Below are positions 9,746-18,121 of a stretch of DNA of 64,000 nucleotides, piece by piece. The first letter of the stretch is position 1, and each line of letters starts with the position of its first letter. The translations under genes and the position numbers were made by a program. Location: positions 70,181 through 134,180 of the forward strand of contig CAXXMM010000009.1 in NCBI GenBank assembly GCA_963676385.2. The letters are read 5' to 3'. A model generated the notes under the pieces. The model saw nothing but the letters and a program-made list of their open reading frames with translations, made no database searches and was not told where the DNA came from. Source of the DNA: UBA1422 sp963676385. Its GTDB lineage: Bacteria > Bacillota > Clostridia > Peptostreptococcales > Anaerovoracaceae.

Positions 9746-9774
9746 ATTTTATAGCATGAATCCTATTCTGTCAA
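9746..9774 (-). promoter_or_regulatory. Promoter of nifJ
   Basis: On the minus strand, a perfect -35 TTGACA (9769-9774), a 17-base spacer and -10 TAAAAT (9746-9751, within TATAAAAT). The predicted leader is about 70 bases. Two direct repeats of ATACAATATTC lie just upstream. Confidence 0.75.
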
Positions 9775-9790
9775 GAATGAACACTTAATA

Positions 9791-9840
9791 ATACAATATT
9801 CATGAAAGAACATTGGATGAAATTCGTGTATACAATATTC
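9791..9840. repeat. Paired direct repeat upstream of the nifJ promoter
   Basis: ATACAATATTC occurs at 9791-9801 and again at 9830-9840, 39 bp apart start to start, just upstream of the nifJ -35. A related GTATACAATATG core overlaps the ech -10. It could be a regulator site or plain AT-rich similarity; the regulator is unknown. Confidence 0.35.
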
Positions 9841-9885
9841 TTGTCCCGTTTTCCAAAATAATTTCAATCGATAATTGACGAATTG

Positions 9886-10068
9886 TTATCTATTTTTATT
9901 GTACTGAACTTGCATACAGTTCCCATTTCTTACATACAATTTATCCTTAGTTACATGAATCCCTTTCATATCAGGTTTCTTTCTGAATAAAAAAATAGGT
10001 CTGTTTGGTGTCCAGTCCAAATTTCGTCTTTCAATTTTAGTTTCATAAACTTTTTCAGGTTCTAGCAT
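9886..10068 (-). CDS. Possible 60-residue hypothetical protein
   Basis: A 60-codon frame (MLEPEKVYETKIERR... ending QYNKNR) lies in the otherwise gene-free stretch between the ech terminator and the nifJ promoter. The composition is basic with ordinary codons, but the start has no clear ribosome site and I recognise no family. It may be a small gene, a relic or chance. The rest of 9669-10272 holds only the nifJ promoter, the ATACAATATTC repeats and the ech terminator. Confidence 0.25.
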   Translation of the reverse strand: MLEPEKVYETKIERRNLDWTPNRPIFLFRKKPDMKGIHVTKDKLYVRNGNCMQVQYNKNR

Positions 10069-10200
10069 CTTATTAATTCATCTCTATTGTATTCTGTTTT
10101 TTTACATCTTTCCATACTTAAAGCTATGTATATTGTATTTTTTTATGTACAAGTTTTTATGTGCGACAAAGGAATAAGCATATTTTAGTTTTTACCTTAG

Positions 10201-10249
10201 GATAAAAAAACAAAAATGCAGCGCTTACCAAAAGGCAGTGCTGCATTTT
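10201..10249 (-). terminator. Rho-independent terminator after echF
   Basis: On the minus strand, a 10-bp stem AAAATGCAGC (10240-10249) / GCTGCATTTT (10213-10222) is followed by TTTTTGTTTTTTT. It lies 24 bp past the echF stop and closes the ech operon. Confidence 0.88.
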
Positions 10250-10272
10250 CATTTTTAACTATGTTTCCCTTC

Positions 10273-10833
10273 TTATTTGAAGGCCAGGCTGTCTTTGGGA
10301 CATTTCTCCACGCAGATACCACATTGGGTACAGGCTTCGTAATCCACTTTCCAAACTTTTTCTTTTCGGTCTACAAAAAGCGCATCGCTTGGACAATTCT
10401 TTACACAGATTCCACAGTAAATACAAGTTTCAAGATTGCATTCCAATTTACTGCCGGCAGCTGCCGGTGCCGCTTTCTTCTCAGTTGCGGCAGGGGCCGG
10501 AATGTTATGAACATCAACTGTTTTAACAGTGTTTGGTGCCGAATACTGCTGCTCCATTGTCAAACATTTTTTGGGGCAGTTTTCCACACAGGATCCACAC
10601 TGCACACAATCCATTCTTTCAATAGTCCAGGTTCGACCCGGCTTGTCCACAGTGATTGCATGGGTGGGACATCTTTTTGTGCAGATTCCGCAAAGGATGC
10701 AGTCCGCCTCAACAATGGAAATATGTCCACGAGTTCTTTCCTGCCACTTTCGAGGAACCACCGGGTACATGAGAGTTGCCGGCTTCTTGAATAAACTGCC
10801 AAGTACGACTTTTCCGATTTTGAACATTGCCAT
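10273..10833 (-). CDS. echF: Ech hydrogenase subunit EchF, four-cluster ferredoxin
   Basis: EchF (186 aa) is the polyferredoxin subunit that passes electrons from ferredoxin into the Ech complex. Usual EchF has two 4Fe-4S motifs. This one has four: CILCGICTKRCP and CVQCGSCVENCP in the family-typical part, then a linker rich in Ala, Pro and Lys (PAPAATEKKAAPAAAG), then CIYCGICVKNCP and CTQCGICVEKCP in an added ferredoxin-like module. The upstream GTG (10842) is possible, but AGGTGAGAGAA fits the ATG at 10833. Last gene of echABCDEF. Confidence 0.9.
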   Translation of the reverse strand: MAMFKIGKVVLGSLFKKPATLMYPVVPRKWQERTRGHISIVEADCILCGICTKRCPTHAITVDKPGRTWTIERMDCVQCGSCVENCPKKCLTMEQQYSAPNTVKTVDVHNIPAPAATEKKAAPAAAGSKLECNLETCIYCGICVKNCPSDALFVDRKEKVWKVDYEACTQCGICVEKCPKDSLAFK

Positions 10834-10842
10834 TTCTCTCAC

Positions 10843-11922
10843 CTACCTTTCTGTACAACTAATACATGGGTCGATGGTCAGTACCAGCATTGGTACATCA
10901 GCCAAATCACAACCCTGTAATGTTTTAACCATCGCCGGAATATTTGCATTGGTCGGCGTCCTGACTCTCATACGTTCAAGGAATTTGGTTCCTTGTCCCT
11001 TTGCATAGTACACCGCTTCACCTCTCGGCTGTTCTAAACGAATAAAATACTCACCGTCAACATTTCCTTTTACAGGAACTGCGATGTCCCCATCAGGAAT
11101 GGCATCAACGGCTTTTTCTATGATGTCAATGGATTGAAAAACCTCACGGATTCTAACTTTGCATCGAGCATAGCTGTCCCCTGCGGTTTCCACGATTGGT
11201 TCAAATCCTAATTCCAGGTATTTTCCGTGTCCATTGAGTCTCATATCTTGGGCAACGCCGGATGCTCTGGCCATGGGGCCAACAGCACAAAGATCAATCG
11301 CCTCTTGGGTTGACAATACGCCAATGCCACAAAGACGGCTTTTAACAGACTGATCTTCTAAGAATACATCTGTTAGTTTTTTAATCTCTTTTTCCAACGT
11401 CCGAAGAGTGGTTACCATTTCTCGCAGCGTTTTGTTATCAATATCTTTTCGAACGCCGCCCACCTTACAAACCGAGAAAATGACTCGGCCGCCGGTGGTG
11501 TTTTCAAAGATGTCCAAAACCGTCTCTCGAACTCTCCAGCAATGCATAAACAGACTTTCAAATCCAAATCCATCAGCCAAAAGACCAAGCCACAGCAAAT
11601 GGCTGTGGATTCTGCCCAGTTCATGCCAAATTGTTCGAAGATAATCTGCACGTTCGGGAACTTCCACCCCCATGGCACCTTCTATTGAAGCGCAAGCACC
11701 CCAACCATGACCAAAACTGCAAATCCCGCAGATTCTTTCAATAACATATACCATTTCGGTATATTCCTTTTTTTCCACTAGCTTTTCCAACCCTCTATGG
11801 ATAAACCCAATAGAAGGAATGGCTTCAACTACCCTTTCATCCTCTACAACCAAATCCAAATGAATGGGTTCAGGCAGGACAGGATGCTGTGGTCCGAAAG
11901 GAATAATAGTTCGTTTTCCCAT
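10843..11922 (-). CDS. echE: Ech hydrogenase large (catalytic NiFe) subunit EchE
   Basis: EchE (359 aa) is the NuoD-like catalytic subunit. The NiFe ligands are visible: the L1 motif RICGICSFGH with Cys65, Cys68 and His72, and the L2 motif DPCISC with Cys353 and Cys356. The protein ends only three residues later (CTER). It therefore has no C-terminal extension of the kind removed by HycI/HyaD-type proteases, and no such protease gene is seen nearby. It sits between echD and echF. Membrane-associated through echA/echB. Confidence 0.96.
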   Translation of the reverse strand: MGKRTIIPFGPQHPVLPEPIHLDLVVEDERVVEAIPSIGFIHRGLEKLVEKKEYTEMVYVIERICGICSFGHGWGACASIEGAMGVEVPERADYLRTIWHELGRIHSHLLWLGLLADGFGFESLFMHCWRVRETVLDIFENTTGGRVIFSVCKVGGVRKDIDNKTLREMVTTLRTLEKEIKKLTDVFLEDQSVKSRLCGIGVLSTQEAIDLCAVGPMARASGVAQDMRLNGHGKYLELGFEPIVETAGDSYARCKVRIREVFQSIDIIEKAVDAIPDGDIAVPVKGNVDGEYFIRLEQPRGEAVYYAKGQGTKFLERMRVRTPTNANIPAMVKTLQGCDLADVPMLVLTIDPCISCTER

Positions 11923-11940
11923 AATTTCTACCTTCCTTTC

Positions 11941-12300
11941 CTATTTCTTCGGGTTCCATGGCGTCGGCTCGGAAACTTTATAGAACTTCCCGCCGAAATC
12001 AAGGGCCAAATGTTTAAAGGTGATACCGAATAAATCGTGTACTTCGTTTTCATAAACGAAGGCAGGCCAGTACTCCCCGGAAATGCTTTCTATACTTTCT
12101 TCCTGAGGGATCAACACTTTCAGATTTTTGGAAATGTGATTCAAGTCAAAAGAATACATCACTTCAATGCCATTTTCTTTTAGGGTTCCACAAATTTGTA
12201 CTAATCTGTACCCCTCGCCTTTCAAATCTCTCACAGTTGACAAAAGGTTTGCAGGCTCAACAGCCGAAAAATCCTGAACCATATATTTCTTATCAGTCAT
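11941..12300 (-). CDS. echD: Ech hydrogenase subunit EchD
   Basis: EchD (119 aa) is the NuoC-like 30-kDa-type subunit, here short as in Ech complexes. The conserved block (EYWPAFVYENEVHDLFGITFKHL) lies near the C-terminus. The ATG at 12300 has GAGGAGGG upstream and overlaps the end of echC by 8 bp. The longer upstream frame is a shadow of echC. Role: structural link between EchC and EchE. Confidence 0.92.
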   Translation of the reverse strand: MTDKKYMVQDFSAVEPANLLSTVRDLKGEGYRLVQICGTLKENGIEVMYSFDLNHISKNLKVLIPQEESIESISGEYWPAFVYENEVHDLFGITFKHLALDFGGKFYKVSEPTPWNPKK

Positions 12301-12796
12301 TGGCTTTACCCTCCTCTTGTTGGATTGAAGTCTCACTACCGGAAGTAGCAAGTTTGGCCTGAGAAACGGCGGTTTCCATGGCCGCACGCTTTGCTGCCAA
12401 AACGCCCAGACCAGCCACAACACCATCAATGATGGCCTCCGGCCGAGCTGCGCATCCCGGGACATAACAGTCAACAGGAATGACAGTATCAACCCCGCCC
12501 ATTACGTTATAACAATCGCTAAAAACGCCGCCTGTGCAAGCACAGATTCCAATGGCAACCACCGCTTTGGGTTCCGGCATCTGCTCATATATTTGCTTGA
12601 CGACTTCCTTATTCTGTTCGTTTACCGATCCGGTTACCAGAAATACATCTGCATGTTTCGGATTGCCCGTATTGATAATCCCGAAACGCTCAACGTCATA
12701 CATAGGTGTAAGGCATGCCAATACTTCTATGTCGCAACCGTTGCAGCTGGAACCATCATAATGAATAATCCATGGTGATTTTGTTACATATGACAT
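12293..12796 (-). CDS. echC: Ech hydrogenase small subunit EchC
   Basis: EchC (167 aa) is the NuoB-like small subunit holding the proximal 4Fe-4S cluster that feeds electrons to the NiFe site. Ligand motifs: SSCNGCDIE (Cys18, Cys21), GICACTGG and CYVPGCAARPEAI. The start at 12796 has AGGAGG at good spacing. The C-terminal 20-25 residues (Ser/Gln/Glu-rich) are not conserved in the family. Between echB and echD. Confidence 0.95.
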   Translation of the reverse strand: MSYVTKSPWIIHYDGSSCNGCDIEVLACLTPMYDVERFGIINTGNPKHADVFLVTGSVNEQNKEVVKQIYEQMPEPKAVVAIGICACTGGVFSDCYNVMGGVDTVIPVDCYVPGCAARPEAIIDGVVAGLGVLAAKRAAMETAVSQAKLATSGSETSIQQEEGKAND

Positions 12797-12807
12797 TATT
12801 ACACCTC

Positions 12808-13662
12808 CTATCCTAAAATAATAAATAGATTGACACCACCAAATACAAGCGCTACCGCCCAAGCATAATTTAGTGCTACCTGCCATTTCACTCTCGCGAA
12901 ACTGTTGTCAATGAATACTTCAAAGAAGTAAACCACAACGCAGATAATCAATCCAATCACAACCATCAAGGCCGAGCCGTTCATGAAGAACAGGAATACC
13001 AGCCCCAACAAAAATACGTTTTCATACCAATGTGCCACTTCCATAATTGCCAAGGTTTTGCCTGAAAACTCAGTGGTCAAGCCTTTGACCAATTCCTGAT
13101 GCCCATGATGGGATGTGGAAAGATCAAAGGGTGATTTCCTAAATTTAATAGTCAAAATATATACAAAACCAATGAAGATGCCAATCAAAGGCAACAAAGG
13201 CATGGAGTCCGTGGTGACAATGTCATCAACACGGAAAGAACCAAGATGAACATAAAACCCAATTGCTGTAATCAGTACCATAGGTTCGTAAGCCATCATC
13301 AGCAACAATTCTCTTTCTGCTCCCACTTGTGCGTAGGGAGAATTAGATGAGAATGCAGCCAAAATCAGGAACACACTGGCAAGTGTCAAGGTGAAAATCA
13401 CCATCAACAAACTTTCTCCCGCAAAGAAGAGGGCGCCGGTGATTACAACAAATAAGAAGAAACAGAAAACATAGAAATCTTGAATCTTATTGACCGTAAT
13501 ATTTTCTTTTTCTGTAAGTTTAAATACGTCATAGAAAGGCTGAAGCAAAGGAGGTCCTACTCTTCCCTGCATTCTTGCACTGACAATTCTGTCTGCGCCT
13601 GCCAAAAGGCCGCCGATGACCGGAGCAAAAATTAAGTATGCAATTACCACTAATATTCCCAT
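12808..13662 (-). CDS. echB: Ech hydrogenase membrane subunit EchB
   Basis: EchB (284 aa) is the NuoH-like integral membrane subunit, with about eight hydrophobic segments. Conserved features: the RMQGRVGPPLLQPFYDVFKL segment near the N-terminus, AERELLLMMAYEPM, and KSPFDLSTSHHGHQELVKG on a cytoplasmic loop. It couples the hydrogenase module to the ion-pumping EchA. The start is 1 bp from the echA stop, indicating translational coupling. Confidence 0.95.
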   Translation of the reverse strand: MGILVVIAYLIFAPVIGGLLAGADRIVSARMQGRVGPPLLQPFYDVFKLTEKENITVNKIQDFYVFCFFLFVVITGALFFAGESLLMVIFTLTLASVFLILAAFSSNSPYAQVGAERELLLMMAYEPMVLITAIGFYVHLGSFRVDDIVTTDSMPLLPLIGIFIGFVYILTIKFRKSPFDLSTSHHGHQELVKGLTTEFSGKTLAIMEVAHWYENVFLLGLVFLFFMNGSALMVVIGLIICVVVYFFEVFIDNSFARVKWQVALNYAWAVALVFGGVNLFIILG

Positions 13663-13663
13663 T

Positions 13664-15577
13664 TTACATACCTCCTATAATTGTTCCGGCAACCATGCCG
13701 ATAAACACTAATAAGACGACGCCGGTTGCAATATCACCGATGACATTCATACGCACTTCGCCAAAATAGCCTTCCATATACCAGTTTCTAAGGGTAACCG
13801 GCATATCTTTTTGCATGGAGCCTTCATAAGTAAGGTTATCACCCTTGTTGACACCTGACAAATAAATAGGAACGATTCGTTTTTTGGATTTACCAAACAT
13901 AAAGGCGAACAGTAGGATAATTACACCAACCATGATGCACATAATAATCATATCTCCTGCTGTCAATGCCAAATTCCCATCGGATGATGTGAACACGCCA
14001 TCCAAATATGGAACAATCATGAACTTGGAAATCACTGGGAAACCCACACAAAGGAGCAATGTCAAGAAAGCATGTGCTCCTTGTACCAACCACTCTTCGA
14101 TGTGAACCTTTCCTTCAATATTCTCTCCGCCAGCAACGATGGATGTCATTTTGCCCATCCACTTGGTCCAATAGAACAAGGTAGCGGCGCTGCCGAAACA
14201 GATAATTAAAATCAAGAGAATGTTGCCGGAATCCACAAATGCTGTCATGGCTGCCCACTTGGAAATCAACATTCCCAACGGAGCCAAGAACATCCCTGCA
14301 ATACCGATAAGCATAAAAGATGCCAAGCGAGGCATTTTGTCAAACAGGCCATCCATATCCTCAATGTCTCTGCTGCCGATGTTATGTTCTGCAGTACCGA
14401 CGCAAAGGAATAACAGAGACTTGGTAACGGCATGGAAAATGATTAACATAATCCCGGCCCAAACGGCGCCTGGTGTCCCCACGCCTGCGCAGGCAACAAT
14501 CAGTCCCAAATTAGCCACTGTAGAATACGCCAGTAACTTTTTGGCATTGTGCTGCGAGATGGCGGCAAAAGATGCCATAAGGAAAGTAATTCCGCCAACA
14601 AGAATAACCATTAATCCGGCAATGTTGTCTGTCAAAACAGGTGCCAGTTTAAGAACTAGGAACACACCAGCTTTGACCATCGTTGATGAATGGAGCAAGG
14701 CAGATGTGGGCGTCGGTGCAATCATTGCACCAAGCAACCAACTGTTGAACGGCATTTGGGCGGCTTTTGTGATGCCGGCGAAAGCTAAGAAAACAACCGG
14801 TGCCACAACACTGTATCCCATAGACCCGATGAGGAGCAGTTGGCTCAACTCAACAGTGCTATAGTAATAGCCCAAAATAAGAATAGCAATGACAAAACCT
14901 AAGCCACCGGCCAGGTTCATAATAATTGCCCTAAATGAATTGCGAACAGCTTCTTCTGTTTTGGTATAACCAATCAGGAAGAAGGAACACAGAGTGGTGA
15001 TTTCCCAGAAGAAATACAGCCAAATCAGGTTGTTGGAAACCACAATGCCGAACATTGCCGACAAGAATAGGAACATGAGGAAGAAGAACCACGGTCTTCT
15101 GTCCTTTTCCCCAGCGTGGTGATGCTGGAAATCTTTCATGTATCCGATGGCATAAACACAAATTAGTGTGCCAATAATGCCGATGATCAGAACCATGATC
15201 AGGGAGAGGCGATCCACATAGATGTTGTTGGCAACTTCAATGCTATGACCTTTGGTCAATTCGAAATAAACCAGTAACGGCGCTTGGATAGCTACAAGAA
15301 TACAAGCCAGGTATTTTTTGTGTTTAATACCCAGATAAAAAATCAGTACTGCAAGGGCCACTTCGATAACCATCATCACATAACCGATGACTTCGGTGTG
15401 AAATTCGAAGTATTGACCTCCCGTACTGAAATTTTGGATGACGAGAACCACAGAAGCTACCGCAATAATAGCGGCTCCAGCCTTCACGATGATGTCTCGC
15501 GGCTTGTCAGTCTTGAGTATCAAAAGAGCTACTGCCACAACCAGTGGAAACAATATCAAAAAAATAATTGTGCCCAT
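13664..15577 (-). CDS. echA: Ech hydrogenase antiporter-like subunit EchA
   Basis: EchA (637 aa) is the NuoL/MrpA-like proton (or Na+) channel subunit. It is very hydrophobic, about 16 membrane segments, with the core blocks YFFWEITTLCSFFLIGY, ITKAAQMPFNSWLLGAM, PTPTSALLHSSTMVKAG and FHAVTKSLLFLCVG. I chose the ATG at 15577 (AGGAGGATTCA just upstream) over an in-frame start 33 codons earlier. It is the first gene of the ech operon. Whether protons or sodium are moved cannot be read from sequence. Confidence 0.95.
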   Translation of the reverse strand: MGTIIFLILFPLVVAVALLILKTDKPRDIIVKAGAAIIAVASVVLVIQNFSTGGQYFEFHTEVIGYVMMVIEVALAVLIFYLGIKHKKYLACILVAIQAPLLVYFELTKGHSIEVANNIYVDRLSLIMVLIIGIIGTLICVYAIGYMKDFQHHHAGEKDRRPWFFFLMFLFLSAMFGIVVSNNLIWLYFFWEITTLCSFFLIGYTKTEEAVRNSFRAIIMNLAGGLGFVIAILILGYYYSTVELSQLLLIGSMGYSVVAPVVFLAFAGITKAAQMPFNSWLLGAMIAPTPTSALLHSSTMVKAGVFLVLKLAPVLTDNIAGLMVILVGGITFLMASFAAISQHNAKKLLAYSTVANLGLIVACAGVGTPGAVWAGIMLIIFHAVTKSLLFLCVGTAEHNIGSRDIEDMDGLFDKMPRLASFMLIGIAGMFLAPLGMLISKWAAMTAFVDSGNILLILIICFGSAATLFYWTKWMGKMTSIVAGGENIEGKVHIEEWLVQGAHAFLTLLLCVGFPVISKFMIVPYLDGVFTSSDGNLALTAGDMIIMCIMVGVIILLFAFMFGKSKKRIVPIYLSGVNKGDNLTYEGSMQKDMPVTLRNWYMEGYFGEVRMNVIGDIATGVVLLVFIGMVAGTIIGGM

Positions 15578-15647
15578 TGAATCCTCCTTAACTAAATTCG
15601 TCCTAATAGAATCTTTTAATAAAATAACGTAGCATACAGACGAACAT

Positions 15648-15676
15648 ATTGTATACCTATTAATATGAGAATTCAA
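15648..15676 (-). promoter_or_regulatory. Promoter of echABCDEF
   Basis: On the minus strand, -35 TTGAAT (15671-15676), a 17-base spacer and -10 TACAAT (15648-15653), about 65 bases before echA. The -10 lies inside GTATACAATATG, which resembles repeats upstream of nifJ. Confidence 0.65.
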
Positions 15677-15737
15677 TATTTCTTTCCACGTTCAAGCCTT
15701 GAAATTCCAAAGTTCTAATCTTCTGAATATTGTCTTA

Positions 15738-15765
15738 TAAATGAGAAAGCCGCTGTATTCAGCGG
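15738..15765 (-). terminator. Probable terminator overlapping the miaB stop
   Basis: On the minus strand, CCGCTG-AATA-CAGCGG (15750-15765) followed by CTTTCTCATTT. The miaB TGA lies inside the stem. The stem is short and the T-run poor, so termination may be partial. Confidence 0.5.
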
Positions 15766-17117
15766 TTAATGATTCCTCTTAATGAAAATGTTTTCCCTTG
15801 GGTTATCTCAACATTGACAATATCTCCGGTTGTAACTGAATCTCTTGGAAAATCTACAAGTTTAAAACCTTCTGTTCGACCTGTCAACATCATAGAATCA
15901 GTTTTGCTAGGGCCATCCACCAATACTTTAACTGTTTTTCCTACATAGGCCAGATTTTTGGCGGCGCTGTACCCATTGATCACCTCTACCAATTGATTAA
16001 AACGGACATGCTTGTTCGTCTCAGGAACTTGGTTATCAAAGTTTTCCGCAGGTGTACCCTTACGGATGGAATAGAGAAATGTGTAAGCGGAATCAAATTG
16101 TATTTGGTGACATAAGCTCAAGGTCTGTTGAAAATCTTCTTCAGTTTCCCCTGGGAAGCCGACAATAATGTCTGTTGTAATACAAAGGTTCGGGACTACG
16201 GATCTCAACTTTTCCACTAGCCTAATATAATCCTGTGCCGTATATTTTCGGTTCATTCGTGTCAAAATTTCATTGCTCCCTGACTGAACCGGAAGGTGAA
16301 TCGATGGACATAGTTTGTCATATCTGCCATAGGCTGCAATTAGTTTATCGGAAAGATCTTTGGGATGTGAGGTCATAAAGCGGATTCGCTCCAACCCTTC
16401 AACCTTGTTGAGGTGTTCAATGAGATCCGCAAAATCATAAGTGTACAGCTGAGAATTCCCAGCTTTCTTTTCTGTGCCTGCCGGCCCGTGTCCGCAATAG
16501 GAGTTCACGTTCTGTCCCAACAAGGTCACTTCCTTGGCGCCTCCCTCCACAAGGTTACGAACCTCCAATAAGATATCTTCCGGATTTCGACTTCGCTCTC
16601 TTCCTCGAGTGTAAGGCACAATACAATAGGTGCAAAAATTATTACACCCATACATAATATTGACAAATGCCTTATGTTGGTGTTCCCGTTTTGCCGGCAG
16701 CCCCTCTACGATTGCCCCTCCATTTTCCAAGACAACAACTTGTTTCGTCCGTTCTTCCTGAACGTTTTTAAGGAGTCTGGGGAATTCATGAATATTATGA
16801 GTTCCAAAAATAAGGTCCACCCAAGGATATTTGCTTTTTACGGTATCAATAATATGCTGTTGTTGCATCATACAGCCACAAATGCACACCACAAAATCCG
16901 GACGATCCTCCTTGATTTTTTTTAACTGTCCCAAAGTGCCAAAAAAACGCTTGTCGGCGTTTTCTCGGACACTACAAGTATTTATGATAGCTACAGATGC
17001 TATTTTCTTATTGGGCGTTGCCTCATACCCCAGTTCCGTCAACATTCCAGCCAAGGTTTCCGAATCCCGTTCATTCATTTGGCATCCAAAGGTCTGTATA
17101 TGGAACGTGTTACTCAT
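15759..17117 (-). CDS. miaB: tRNA-2-methylthio-N6-dimethylallyladenosine synthase MiaB
   Basis: MiaB (452 aa) is a radical SAM enzyme that methylthiolates i6A37 of tRNAs reading UNN codons. The N-terminal UPF0004 domain has three cluster Cys (TFGCQMNERD, INTCSVRENA, CICGCM). The radical SAM triad is in CNNFCTYCIVPYTRGRERSR, and a TRAM domain ends the protein (TGRTEGFKLVDF). It overlaps gpsA by 8 bp and is the last gene of the housekeeping run. Confidence 0.97.
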   Translation of the reverse strand: MSNTFHIQTFGCQMNERDSETLAGMLTELGYEATPNKKIASVAIINTCSVRENADKRFFGTLGQLKKIKEDRPDFVVCICGCMMQQQHIIDTVKSKYPWVDLIFGTHNIHEFPRLLKNVQEERTKQVVVLENGGAIVEGLPAKREHQHKAFVNIMYGCNNFCTYCIVPYTRGRERSRNPEDILLEVRNLVEGGAKEVTLLGQNVNSYCGHGPAGTEKKAGNSQLYTYDFADLIEHLNKVEGLERIRFMTSHPKDLSDKLIAAYGRYDKLCPSIHLPVQSGSNEILTRMNRKYTAQDYIRLVEKLRSVVPNLCITTDIIVGFPGETEEDFQQTLSLCHQIQFDSAYTFLYSIRKGTPAENFDNQVPETNKHVRFNQLVEVINGYSAAKNLAYVGKTVKVLVDGPSKTDSMMLTGRTEGFKLVDFPRDSVTTGDIVNVEITQGKTFSLRGIINR

Positions 17118-18105
17118 GTTTTCGTTCCCGCGTCATCAGTTCCACTGCTGCTGTGCGCGCATCCAATTCTCCTTGGATAACCCGATAAATCCGATCTGTA
17201 AAGGGCATTTCCACTCCCACCTTGGCACACAGTTGATAAGCCGCTTCCGCCGTATACATTCCTTCAACCACCATACCAACCTGTTTTACTGCATCGGAAG
17301 GAGCCATTCCCTCCCCTATAAGTATTCCGCATCTTCGATTTCTTGAATGCATGCTGGTGCAGGTTACAATCAGATCCCCCATCCCGGTCAGTCCCCAAAA
17401 AGTAGATGCTTCTCCACCCAGTGCGACTCCCAACCGGGCCATTTCTACCATTCCACGGGTCATCATAGCCGCTTTTGCATTGTCTCCAAAACCCATGCCA
17501 TCAGAAATTCCTGCAGCCAACGCAATTATATTTTTCAGTGCACCCCCCAATTCTACCCCAATCACATCATGGTTGGTATAGACTCGAAAACGTTCCGTAA
17601 TAAATACATCTTGAATATACTCAGCCAAAGACAAATCTTTGGACACCACGGTAACAGTAGTAGGCAATTTTAATCCGACTTCTTCAGCGTGAGAAGGGCC
17701 TGACAACACAACATACTTTGCGTTAGGAAGCAATTCATCAGCGACTTCTGACATACGTTTTAGGGTTTTTTGTTCAATTCCCTTGGCAACATTCACCAGT
17801 ACCATGCCATCAGTAAGAAAAGGAATGGCACTTGCAAGGGCACTTCTAAAATGCTGAGCCGGGGCGGAAAACAATACAATATCCGCATCCGAAATGGTTG
17901 CTTCCGGTGTAGGTGCAATGGTAAGGTTTTTCCCAAACTTGACCCCCGGCAAAAAGCGAAGGTTCTCTCTGTTTTTTTTACACTCTTCCAAATGCTCCTG
18001 ATTCAAGTCCCAAATCTTGACTTGATGGCCTTTATCACTTAAGGTAACCGCCAGAGCAGTTCCCCAACTTCCCGCGCCGATAACAGCTATTTTTTTCATG
18101 CTCAT
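17110..18105 (-). CDS. gpsA: Glycerol-3-phosphate dehydrogenase [NAD(P)+]
   Basis: GpsA (331 aa) reduces dihydroxyacetone phosphate to sn-glycerol-3-phosphate, the backbone for phospholipids. Rossmann motif GAGSWGTALA is near the N-terminus; other family blocks are SGPSHAEEV, GVELGGALKNIIALAAG and GLTGMGDLIVTCTS. Two ATGs fit (18105, 18099). GGAGG is 8 bases before the first, so I chose 18105. It follows plsY, which uses its product. Confidence 0.96.
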   Translation of the reverse strand: MSMKKIAVIGAGSWGTALAVTLSDKGHQVKIWDLNQEHLEECKKNRENLRFLPGVKFGKNLTIAPTPEATISDADIVLFSAPAQHFRSALASAIPFLTDGMVLVNVAKGIEQKTLKRMSEVADELLPNAKYVVLSGPSHAEEVGLKLPTTVTVVSKDLSLAEYIQDVFITERFRVYTNHDVIGVELGGALKNIIALAAGISDGMGFGDNAKAAMMTRGMVEMARLGVALGGEASTFWGLTGMGDLIVTCTSMHSRNRRCGILIGEGMAPSDAVKQVGMVVEGMYTAEAAYQLCAKVGVEMPFTDRIYRVIQGELDARTAAVELMTRERKHE

Positions 18106-18121
18106 CCTTTCGTCCTCCCGG

